Assembly: GCF_026262505.1 (NCBI RefSeq)
Contig: NC_067207.1
Location: 16,398,082 to 16,462,081, forward strand
Direction of reading: 5' to 3'
DNA length: 64,000 nt
DNA from: Trichomonas vaginalis G3
Taxonomy: Eukaryota; Parabasalia; Trichomonadida; Trichomonadidae
The translations under genes were made by a program, and so were the position numbers. The notes under the pieces were generated by a model. It made no database searches. It was given only the letters and a program-made list of their open reading frames with translations, and was not told the origin of the DNA. Below, one piece after another: positions 41,190 through 50,303 of the stretch (the first letter of the stretch is position 1; each line of letters starts with the position of its first letter).

Positions 41190-43716
41190 ATGAGAGTGAA
41201 GTACATGACAGCAATGACAAAAGGAACTAATATCAAACCTAATGAAATCGCTCACGAGGACATAGAGCTTAACAAGTATTTTGTGGAGTATCTTATAAGT
41301 GAAGAGTATGTAAGACCTTACTTCATGTTTGACAGCATGAATGAGGATGTTATTTCATGGTTAAAGAATATAAGCAATGTTTTCGGTAAGTACGTCATAG
41401 ATGACAAAGGTCTTGTTGTATTTTATGAGACAGCAATACGAACACAGGAACTAATGGATATTATGCACTCAACAGCAAAGAAAGGATTTAGTACTATTGG
41501 CATGAATGAACATTGCAGGAATGACATATACAACCTATGCTCACGAAAGCCTTACACAAAAGCAATACAAATGATAGAACATAAGCGTCTAAGGTCAGCA
41601 AATGAAATCATTACTGTCAGTGGTTATGAAAGAACTGTTAGCAAAGATGAGTGGAAACAGCTATTCATATTAAGGAAGGACGTTGCTGAACTAGTTAAAC
41701 CTGTTGCACAAACATTGTTTCAGATAAGACCAGCAATGACTAAGAACCCTTTGACCTTAGTCAATGAGACCATAGAGGTTGAAGATAATGACATGAAAGA
41801 ACTAGGAATGAATGAGAGAAGTTGTGAAGGATGTTTGAGTCAAAACACATGGTTCTTCAGAGCTGTTAAGAAACTTAGTAAAGAACGACAGAAATATTTT
41901 ATAGAGAAGTATTGCAAAGGATGTGTAAATGAATTGCTTGAAATAGAACTTAGAGACACTTTCACACTAAAGGACTTGAGGAGAAATAAGTACATGAGTG
42001 AAGAAGGTATTGACATAGCTAGTGTTATAAATGACTTAAGAAGATGTGTTGTCGTTATTGACGGAGCACGTATGACATATCTAGTGAAAGATTATGATGG
42101 AATACGAGACACAACAACACTTGTGTCAGTAGATAGCAAGGAATTCAATAAGCTCATGAAGAGTGTTTATGTAGGATGTATTGAAGAGAAGGATGTGAAC
42201 GCACTGATGATTTATGAAGCGGGTCAGAACAAGAACTATCTTATGAAGTCAGGCATGAGATTCTTTGACGAAAGAGATGACATTTACAGCTATTTCAGAG
42301 GATATGAGTATGAGGTACTGAATGAAGTAGATGAAAGCATTATTGAAGGATATTTGAAACATGTTCATGATGTCATATGTAATGAGGATGAAGAGCTTTA
42401 TGAGTATGTTTTGAACTGGTTCGCCTACATCGTTCAAAATCCTTGTGGAAAGACTGGAACAGTACTTTTGTTAACAGGAAAGCAAGGAACTGGTAAGAAT
42501 GTACTTAGTAATGTTCTATGCGAGCTCATTAGCAAGTACGCCAACAATAATATAACGGCAATAGAGAATGTGGTTGGTAGATTCAATGCTGCTATTGAGA
42601 ACATGAAGCTCATCGTATGCAATGAACTAAGCTCATGCAATACGTCTAAGGTCATGAACCACGACGCACTAAAGTCAATAGTAACAGAGACTCAGTTGGA
42701 CTTAAATCAGAAGTGTCAGCCAGTAAGAAAGATAGAGAATGTTTGTAATATCATCATGATATCTAACAACTTCAACTCAGTAAAGATTGACAAAGACGAC
42801 AGAAGATTTGTTGTCATTGACGTAAGCAGCAGATACAAAGGAAATTACGAATATTTCTCAAATCTCATTGAAAGCTTTAATGAAGAGTTTTATTCAAACT
42901 TACTGACGTACTTCATGAAGAAAGATTTAAGTGAATTTGATGTAAGGAAGATACCATTCACCAGGGCTAAACAAGAACTCATCGAAATGAACAAAACACC
43001 TTACCAAATGTTTTACGAGGAGTTCTATGAAAAGTTTGTATCCGGATGGAATTGTACAGAGTGCTACAGAAGATATAAAGAATTTGCGAAGGAGAATGAA
43101 TTCTTTGCATGTAGTTCAAATGTATTTGGTGGCAAGAGGAGAATTTGTGAAGAGAAGTAGAAAGCGAGACGGTTCTGCAAGAAGTTATATTTACGAAGCA
43201 AGTATGATCTTAGAAGGTCGTGGAAAGAAAGAAACAGTGAATTATGAGGAAGTGCTTGAAAAATTCATGGAGTACATGGGAAGCAATATAACATACAACA
43301 AAGACATATACAGTGAGTTTAAGTACTACTGTGAACAGCATGAGATTGAAGTAATGAGTAAAGGAGACTTTGAAACGCTTATGAAAGACAGTAAGGAGGT
43401 CGTTCATGAGAACAGTGTTGAAATAGTTCATGAGAACAGTGAGGAGGTCATACATGAATGCAATGATGAAATAGTTCACGATGTCGTTCGTGAAGAAGCC
43501 ATTGCAACAAAGAATGATATAAAGGATTTCATAGAACTTAACAAGGAGGAGTTTAAAGAAGGCTATGAAGTGAAAAGATGTGAAGAAGATTTCTTGGCGT
43601 ATTTGAAGAAAAAGAGACTAAAGCCAATGGCTCAAAATAAGTTTCAATCGATGTTTGAAAAGAAACGTTTGAGCTATGGTGGTGTAAGAAGCACATATTA
43701 CTTTGTTAAGAAGTGA
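41190..43716 (+). pseudogene. Primase/SF3-helicase-like protein, right arm, broken
   Basis: A second copy of the 30870-33398 gene at nearly full identity, including GKQGTGKN and the downstream helicase motifs. It has about one break. Since the left copy is open, G as a whole keeps one open replication gene. Confidence 0.75.
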
Positions 43717-43719
43717 GGA

Positions 43720-44410
43720 CATTTATTTTTGCGTTAGTGTTGGAGTTTGTGTTTGTTGTTAGTGTTTGTCATTTGTGCTGAAGTTAGTACTTGTCGTTAG
43801 TGTTGGAGTTTGTGTTTGTTGTTAGTGTTTGTCATTTGTGCTGAAGTTAGTACTTGATGTTAGTGTTGGAGTTTGTGTTTGTTGTTAGTGAGAGAATAAA
43901 TTAAATCATGAACTTTGCCATGGTCTCTGTCCCTAGTAGTTTTCATTAAGTTCTGGAAATAATGAAAGTCATAAACTTTGCCATGGTCTCTGTCCCTAGT
44001 AGTTTTCATTATCTCACAGAGTTAATGAAAGTCATACTTTCTATCAGATGAAGCATGCAGATGAACATAACGAAAGTTAGTGAGTTTGCCACGAGTTATG
44101 AATAAAATATTGGCATATTAGATGAGCTAGCTGATGAAACAGATGAAGATAAATTAAATCTTGGACTTTGCCACACTCTGTCCCTAGTTCCTCAAAATCC
44201 TTGACAACGTTGCTTAGAAATTTTGGTTCAAAACCTCATCTGATTTTAATCTGTTATGCTACCTGTTAAGTTTCGCGAGATTATAAATGTCATGGAGTTA
44301 TATAAAAAGGAGGGACAGCTAGGGACACTGGAAGTACTTGTAAGGCTATCTGTTAAGATTGCATGAAATACTAAAAAGTCATGAAATCCATTATCGCTGT
44401 GCTAGCTTCA
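43720..44410. other. G right arm, repeat-rich leader region
   Basis: Mirror of 30180-30869, with the same 62-bp units and the duplicated GGGACAGAG motif. No gene is seen. Confidence 0.6.
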
Positions 44411-44422
44411 CCTTAGAGTAAA

Positions 44423-44659
44423 ATGACAAATAAAGTCACTGAAGCAATGAAACAAAAGTTTTTGGTAGAATACATTAAATCAGGAACTATTCCAGAAGGT
44501 TTTTACATTCATACTATGAAGGATGGTAGAGTTCAGTTTAGAAAGATAAAGCAACCATTAGATAAAGAAGGAATTTTGAGAAAGATTAAACTTCATGAGG
44601 ACAACATTGCTAAACTTAGGAAGAAGTTAGAAGAGTTGGAGAAAGGAAGAGAGTTATAA
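44423..44659 (+). CDS. G element 78-residue coiled-coil protein, right arm
   Basis: Identical to 29925-30161. Followed by the palindromic module at 44675-44725. Confidence 0.6.
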   Translation: MTNKVTEAMKQKFLVEYIKSGTIPEGFYIHTMKDGRVQFRKIKQPLDKEGILRKIKLHEDNIAKLRKKLEELEKGREL

Positions 44660-44825
44660 AGCAATGAATTCAACAGGGTGAAAAAACAGGTGAAAAAAGA
44701 GGTGAGATCTCACCACTTCACCTAAATTTATTTTTGCGCTATGTTTTCATACGTGTGAGGGTGGTGATATCATTTATTTTTAAGTTTATTTTTTTATTTT
44801 ACTGAAAATTTTTATTTGGATGTAA

Positions 44826-45110
44826 ATGACAGAACAAAAGCAACTCATTCGAATTCCACAGTATAACAAACATACATTTAAACATTTATTCTTCCTTCCT
44901 GAGCATAACATGTTCTTTCAAATACATCCGAGACCAGTTGACTTTTCATTGACTGTGTATAAAGATTGTCATGGTAGTTTTATAAAAACTTATGATGATG
45001 AAGGTAAGTTAACAAGACTATGCATTTCAAAACTTGAGAAACTTTATGACTTCAAGTATGACTACAATGGAGTTAACATTGACGATGAAGATATAGAAGA
45101 AAATTTATGA
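44826..45110 (+). CDS. G element 94-residue protein, right arm
   Basis: Identical to 29474-29758. It lies about 200 bases from the right end of G. Confidence 0.6.
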   Translation: MTEQKQLIRIPQYNKHTFKHLFFLPEHNMFFQIHPRPVDFSLTVYKDCHGSFIKTYDDEGKLTRLCISKLEKLYDFKYDYNGVNIDDEDIEENL

Positions 45111-45315
45111 GAACGTTTATTTTTTCATTAGTGAGTTCGTTAGTGAAAATGTTAGTGAGGTGAAGTGGTTGGCGGCTTTGTAAATATTTAAGGTTAAGTT
45201 AGTGTTGTCGTTTGTGTTGTAAAATATACGTTAACGGTTTTGTAAAGTGTCAAATTCACATATAATGGGTAAGTAGGTGCGCAGTGCCACAGTACCCAAC
45301 TAACCCATACTAACT

Positions 45316-46163
45316 TCGTCTGGCAAAAACTTTTCTAAGCTTGGCCACAGGCGCTCCACCTTGCCGTTCTGTCTTGGCATATACGGCAAGGTGTGCTTCC
45401 AAACTATTCCGTTTTCCTGCATAACCTGGCCGAATTCACCGCGGTTTTCACCGCCGTTATCGGTCCAGATGCAGTAAGGAATAAACTCCTCTAAAAGTTT
45501 TCTTAAAACCTTCGCTGTTGAGTTGGAAGACTTGTTTTTCAATAATTTAGTTTTGAGAACTTTACGTGTCATATCATCCAATATGGCAAAAAATGGAAAA
45601 GAAACATTACCGTGAAGGTAATGAATATCGCAGTGCCATATCAAATTCTTTGATATGGCACGATATTTGGTAGGTGGATCTGCTGGTTTGTAATCTCTTT
45701 TTGAAGATAAACCTGATTCCATCATAAATTTTTCCACTTGATGATGCTTTATTTTTTGTAAATTGTCAAAAATTTGATCTTTTGTCAAATCTTCTATATT
45801 TTCAAATTCTTTTGCAATTTCTTCTTTTTCTTTCTCACAATCGGGATTTTGAGCAATATTTTGAAACCTTTTAATCAATAAATAAGTTTTTGAAATTCCT
45901 CCTTTATATTGTGAAACACAAGAATTAATTAATTGTTTTTGCTCAAATGTTGGTGGATTTGGTTTTCTGCCGCGACTAACTTTTGGTAATTCGATTTCTT
46001 GAAGTTGAAATGCTCTTCTTATTGGATTTTCGGCAACATTCAATTTAATTTTACCATTTTCCAATTCAACTTCCTTTCCCACACTTTTGTAAGATTCACC
46101 TTCTTCTATTCTTCTTTTAGCTTCAAATAGCCATTCTCTGCTTATAGATTTGGCAGTAGTCAT
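45316..46163 (-). pseudogene. X-2 integrase, N-terminal and core part, split by G
   Basis: Starts MTTAKSISREWLFEAKRRIE, a helix-turn-helix-like head. The RVE core follows, with D179 (IWHCDIHYLHG), D235 (IWTDNGGEN) and E270 (RQNGKVERLW), the DDE triad with about 34 residues between the last two. The frame is cut at 45316-45320 (TCGTC) by G. The remaining C-terminal part is at 29050-29263. The triad residues are all present, so the gene was probably working when G inserted. It resembles Ginger, IS3 or IS481-type integrases. It is the obvious source of activity for X-1, which has the same ends. Confidence 0.8.
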
Positions 46164-46662
46164 AAAAGTGGTCCTTCTTTTGTGATAAGATTCAAATTTG
46201 AATGTGGATGATAAATAAAAATCAAAAATAATTGTTATAATTTAAATGAAGAAGTAATTTAAAACGATTTTATTTATGATCAAATTTTATATATTTTTTT
46301 GGATCAAATCCATTTTAATAGAATTTATATACTATTCATCTATTAGTAAACACTACCGTATATTATTTTTTAAGCTATCTTATTTTTTGAACTTTTATTC
46401 AAATCTTTGGTCGCAAGAAGAATTGCATGATAAATAAAAACATTTAATCAAAGTCAATTTTATTTTTCATATTCAAATGGACTGAGTGTTAACATTTAAC
46501 ATTTTTTGCTAATTGTCGTCAAAAATTAGGCGTAAAGCAAAAATTGATATTTCATATGGTTTTATGATAGATAAGCATTATATTCCCACTCATTATATTC
46601 GTAAATTTTGAGGTTTATCATTCGCTTTTAAGATCATTGAATTTGATTTTTATATAAAATAG

Positions 46663-46954
46663 TGGGGTATTATTATTGTCGTCTGGCGGTTTTAGACGAC
46701 AATACGAATTTTCAAATAATAGGATTTTTAGCCAGATAAAGAGCTACTCCATATATCATGCGTGTTTGCATACTATATACATAGATGGAATTGATGTTCT
46801 TCCTTTATTTAGGTACCGAAACATGCTTGAAAAATCTATTTTTTAGACGACAATGATAATTTTGTCACTTTTCCAGACGACAATAATACTTTGTCACCTT
46901 TTTAGACGACAATAATAATTTTGTCACTTTTCCAGACGACAATAAAACATCCTC
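46663..46954. mobile_element. 292-bp MITE in the X-2 right arm
   Basis: TAAAATAG is duplicated at 46655-46662 and 46955-46962; the uninterrupted form is seen in X-1. The ends share TTATTGTCGTCTGG in inverted orientation. The right half is a minisatellite of about four 30-bp units of the AGACGACAATAATAATTTTG type joined by TCACTTTTCC. An 8-bp duplication (9 if one mismatch is allowed) suggests a hAT or MULE origin. Confidence 0.75.
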
Positions 46955-47157
46955 TAAAATAGTTATATATTAGAAAATAATATGAGTTTATGTGATATTA
47001 TTTTTCAGAAGATTTCATTCTATATGCCTATGAAAAGTACTCTCAAAACTAACTTTTTCCTAATTATAATTAAATCTAGAATATTGTATTATGCTTAGTA
47101 TTATTTCATTTTTCTCATTCAATTTAGAATTTACAAATGTCAAAAAATTGAGAGATG

Positions 47158-47169
47158 TCACTTTTGATG
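47158..47169 (+). promoter_or_regulatory. Outward Inr plus ATG in the X-2 right end
   Basis: TCACTTTTGATG pointing out of X-2 toward the K2 transposase 3' end, a convergent orientation. The short frame it opens stops within a few codons of the junction. Confidence 0.4.
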
Positions 47170-47234
47170 AATTTCTGTTTATTACAATAGTAAAGTTAAA
47201 AGTTGTAAAAAATAAAATTGTTTAAATTATTAAA

Positions 47235-48632
47235 TTATTCTTGAAAACCATGAATTTGAGGTAATGGAAACGGTTCCCTCTTTTCTTGAGGCATTCCAGC
47301 AATTACATACTTTGGAATTTCTGAAGAATTTTGTGATTCATTTGAAATTATTTCTTCATCTTGTCCATTTCCGTAATCTCCTTTTCCTTTTACAATTAAT
47401 TTTCTTGCCTTTCGTCTTTCTGAGCGCGCAGATCGATATTCTTCTGTCTTTTCTCGTTCCGAGCGCAACTTTTTTTCTTTGTGCTCTTCAATAAGAGAAT
47501 CCCGAAGGATAGGATGAATTGGCTTAATTCCTGATAAATTACGTAGTTCAAGTAATCCTTGATATCCTTCATTGTGGTAAATTGTAGCAATATCTGTTCT
47601 GCCTTCATATGAACTGAGATAATTTGTATGTTTTGGATTAAAACGGCATGATCGAGCATTATATGACTCATTTATATGAGTTGCATAATCCGGATTAACA
47701 ATTTGAAAAACTGATCCGGAATCTTTTAAAAATTCGAGTAGATGATTTCTTGCATTTTCGTTTTCAAGTCCAGCTGTCCATATAAAATGTTCTTTTTCTT
47801 CATCTTTTGTGGAATGTAAACAATATTCTGGTGAATGATTTCCAATTAGATGATCTACGGCGTGGAGCCAATAAAATAGCTTCTGTTCTTTGGAAATATG
47901 CTTATCCAATAAAGTATTAAAGAATATTTTGAGTCTGTTTTTGATACCATGAAAAATTTTTGAGTCGACGATAGGCATGTCACTTTTTGCATACTCATTA
48001 GGAGTAAGACGTTTCCAGCACAATTCGAATTTCTTTTTGCAATGGAAGCCATCTTGATATTCAACAGCATCAGGAAAATGCTTATGAACAATATTACGGG
48101 ATTTATTATCCCTATCATGGCAAAAACCGTCAACAATACCTTTTCCAACCGTATCTTCCAAAATTTGAAGAGCCTGATCAGCGGCAACAGATTCCATTTG
48201 GCATGAGGCACCAGTATAATTTCCAGCTTTACCTTTACGAGATCTAAAGATTACGAATTTTGCCACAATGTCACCTTTAGGACCCATTGCTACAAACTCA
48301 CACTCGTCTGCATTTCTAACATGCGAGAAATGAGCATCGATGGTGATAACAGTTCCAGGCTCAAGTTGCAATGCATGATTTTTTACACTTTTTTCAGCTA
48401 ATTCCTTCGCTTTCTCGAGAATCACCTTTTGAATCCTGTAAAAGTATTGTGACAATGGTACATCTATACCAGCCTCTCTTAATAAGTTACTTGCTTCTTG
48501 ATATGTTTTACCGCAAATCAAAGTGGCAAATGTAAATGATTTGCCATCTAATTTAATTAGATCACCGAATCCTTCATATTGGACGCGAATAATCTCAGAA
48601 TTTGTGGCGTCATGTACCTCCTGTGATGTCAT
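47235..48632 (-). CDS. Kolobok-like transposase of K2
   Basis: An intact 465-residue frame with a clear ATG. Likely catalytic residues are D99 (ITIDAHFSH), D173 or D175 (CHDRDNKS) and E322 (HINESYNA). Also seen are GASCQMES (141-148), a DGFHCKK segment near 194, and GNHSPEYC near 264. Motif order matches the K1 transposase. The C-terminal third is charged (RSEREKTEEYRSARSERRKA). Only 44 bases separate its stop from the X-2 target duplication, so X-2 inserted just past its 3' end and left the gene whole. K2 therefore has an open transposase and recognisable ends, but its 24-kb length makes movement unlikely. Confidence 0.75.
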   Translation of the reverse strand: MTSQEVHDATNSEIIRVQYEGFGDLIKLDGKSFTFATLICGKTYQEASNLLREAGIDVPLSQYFYRIQKVILEKAKELAEKSVKNHALQLEPGTVITIDAHFSHVRNADECEFVAMGPKGDIVAKFVIFRSRKGKAGNYTGASCQMESVAADQALQILEDTVGKGIVDGFCHDRDNKSRNIVHKHFPDAVEYQDGFHCKKKFELCWKRLTPNEYAKSDMPIVDSKIFHGIKNRLKIFFNTLLDKHISKEQKLFYWLHAVDHLIGNHSPEYCLHSTKDEEKEHFIWTAGLENENARNHLLEFLKDSGSVFQIVNPDYATHINESYNARSCRFNPKHTNYLSSYEGRTDIATIYHNEGYQGLLELRNLSGIKPIHPILRDSLIEEHKEKKLRSEREKTEEYRSARSERRKARKLIVKGKGDYGNGQDEEIISNESQNSSEIPKYVIAGMPQEKREPFPLPQIHGFQE

Positions 48633-49219
48633 TTGTCAGTTTTTTGTTTCTTCACTTCTGAATACGACACCTTGAATTATGGGTTTATTTCTAATAATTT
48701 ACAATTTACTAACAGTATTCTTTTTGGGGATACTGACATTCAACGTAAAAACGAGAATGTTTCGAAATAATAAAAATTTAATATAATATTAAGTCATTTT
48801 TAAATATTTCTGTCTCAACCCTGAATGTTTATTCCCCTAAAAAGAGATTGCCATAAGTCTATGGAAATTGACCATAAATAACTTAGAGCTATGGAATAAA
48901 TTGATTTTAATGTATTTTTTTTCTAGAAAATATCTTTTTAGAGTGAAAATATAAATTGTTGGAATTTTCCTTACCATATTATTGTAATACAATATAGACA
49001 GATGCTTTATTCTACAACAAAAAAGCCAGAATCGATTTTTTGTCGAAATCTTAAATATAATGAAACAATAAAATCTTAATTATATCCATTATGATTTGAA
49101 TATTTAGAAGTATAACAAATGATAAAAATATTCATATGAAACTCAATGATGTATTCTATGTTTTTTAACTAGAAATGATATCAGTGAGGTCATGTGTCAG
49201 ATTTTTGTTGACTCGACCT
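48633..49219. other. K2 right end, non-coding
   Basis: AT-rich 5' flank of the transposase and the K2 right end (inverted AGGTCGAGTCAACAAA at 49204-49219). No other gene is seen. Confidence 0.6.
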
Positions 49220-49557
49220 TTAAAGGTGATGAACAAATTGTGATTTACCTTGAATATATATGGTGCCTTTACCATTAGAAAATTCATTTTCTTCTGATAA
49301 TATGTAAAGATTATCTTTATTATCGAAGTAAATCGCATAATATGACAAATCTTTAAAAACTGACTGATAAATGAATGCATTTCCTGAATTAGGAATGGTT
49401 GGATTGGTTTCACTAATAGGTTCTGGGCGTGGAAGACTGAAATATCTCTCCCAAATTTCATCGTAAAAGGTTTCCAAATGAAACGTTTCGTGATTTTATC
49501 TATAAGAATCATAGTAATTGATTTCAATTCAGTCTGACTTGATTTACTGAAATCCAT
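49220..49557 (-). pseudogene. 5' part of beta-helix family gene split by K2
   Basis: Matches the first third of 53382-54397 (FYDEIWERYFSLPRPEPISE, then IPNSGNAFIYQSVFKDLSYY). It begins at the ATG at 49557 (MDFSKSSQTELKSITMILID) and runs into the TTAA of K2. As in the intact-length paralog, the ATG lies in a different frame from the main family frame, so a frame change predates the duplication. An Inr, TCACTT on the minus strand, is at 49601-49606. Confidence 0.8.
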
Positions 49558-49600
49558 GGCCGATGTATCTTATACCTTGAGGACAAGGAAATTTAATAAA

Positions 49601-49606
49601 AAGTGA
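49601..49606 (-). promoter_or_regulatory. Inr of the split beta-helix gene
   Basis: TCACTT on the minus strand, 44 bases before the ATG. The same site is kept in the paralog at 54441-54446. Confidence 0.5.
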
Positions 49607-49609
49607 CAA

Positions 49610-50299
49610 AAATTATGAAAATGGAATTTGATTGATTGATCAATCTTTTTTAAGGATATTGATACATAAAAGTCATTCTTTCAATACACAAAGTAAATAA
49701 CCATATACTTAATACGTGTAAATATAAATACTACTTTCGATTCAAGTATAATTTTTTTTCTCTTGTACATAATATGCTAAATTCAATAGTTAGATCACAT
49801 AAACTGGAATAATGATAATGATAATGAAGTTATCATATATTCCATGTAAATACAAAAATTAAAATGCACAACTTATAAAAGCAAAGATATTTATTTTGAT
49901 TTATAAAAAACAAGATAATTAAAGTTCTACAACATTGATTTATCTCTTAACAATCGATACAGATTTAGGGTCTCCATATTTCAGTGCTTTTTCCAACAAA
50001 AAAGTTAACTTCTTTATTGCTCTCTTCGATTTTACTGTTCTTGAAAATGATGCGAAGTATTCAAAGTTTCGTCGTTTTCAACTTCCATCTCCATGCAGTT
50101 CATTTCATAAGTCGAATGAAAGAGTGTCTGTTATACAATATGTGTGTTCACTGTAGTCAGTGAGTGCACGTGTATTACAGTTCTCACAATGTCGCCAAAG
50201 AACATGTAGTTCAACAATACAAAGTGTTCCTGCATTGTCAAATGAATATAATTGTCACGTCTGCTCATCCAATTAAATATGAGAAGTGTTAATATATGA
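49610..50299. other. Spacer; first part shared with the paralog's upstream flank
   Basis: 49610-49850 is similar to 54450-54690, so the duplication reaches upstream of the gene. From 49930 there are frames rich in stop codons, perhaps an old gene remnant, not identified. Confidence 0.45.
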
Positions 50300-50303
50300 T
50301 TAA

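Larger units (their letters stand above)
29269..45315. mobile_element. Giant inverted-repeat element G, virus- or plasmid-like
   Basis: 16,047 bases with ends AGTTAGTATGGG and CCCATACTAACT and a 5-bp duplication. The outer 5 kb of each side are mirror copies at nearly full identity: 29269-34290 against 40310-45315. Each arm carries a 94-residue protein, a 78-residue coiled coil, a primase/SF3-helicase-like protein and an HNH endonuclease. The inner parts are 24-bp repeat arrays with palindromic modules, longer on the left (to 38580) than on the right (from 38860), by about 2.9 kb. A unique centre lies at about 38585-38850. AG...CT ends recall Polintons, but no integrase, polymerase or capsid gene is seen. 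The left arm genes look whole; the right helicase copy is broken once. Confidence 0.8.
26257..47186 (-). mobile_element. Integrase-type DNA transposon X-2, with nested insertions
   Basis: The ends read GTTGTAAACAG (left) and, inverted at the right, TGTAATAAACAG, exactly the two end types of X-1. ATAGT is duplicated at 26252-26256 and 47187-47191. The left arm is cut by M1 at 26724, the integrase gene by G at 29269, and the right arm by a 292-bp MITE at 46663. Without these the element is about 2.4 kb, with inverted arms of several hundred bases and one integrase gene on the minus strand. A 5-bp duplication and an RVE integrase fit a cut-and-paste integrase transposon of Ginger or IS3/IS481-like type. 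Confidence 0.8.
46205..47186. repeat. X-2 right inverted arm
   Basis: Matches the inverse of 26257-26723 plus 28871-29040 and both arms of X-1, with very few differences. It is interrupted by the MITE at 46663-46954. Confidence 0.85.
25115..49219 (-). mobile_element. Kolobok-like DNA transposon K2, with nested insertions
   Basis: TTAA lies at 25111-25114 and 49220-49223. The ends read AGGCCGCCTCAACAAA (left) and, inverted at the right, AGGTCGAGTCAACAAA. The left end continues GTGACTTCACTT, also found in both ends of K3. The transposase is at 47235-48632. Element X-2 (26257-47186) sits between the left part and the transposase, bringing M1, H2, G and a MITE. Without these, K2 would be about 3.2 kb. 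It interrupts a host beta-helix family gene. Confidence 0.8.

Noticed and set aside
29269-45315. Element G as an ordinary Polinton
   Set aside because: No family B polymerase, capsid, packaging ATPase or integrase is visible. Only the terminal AG...CT is shared.
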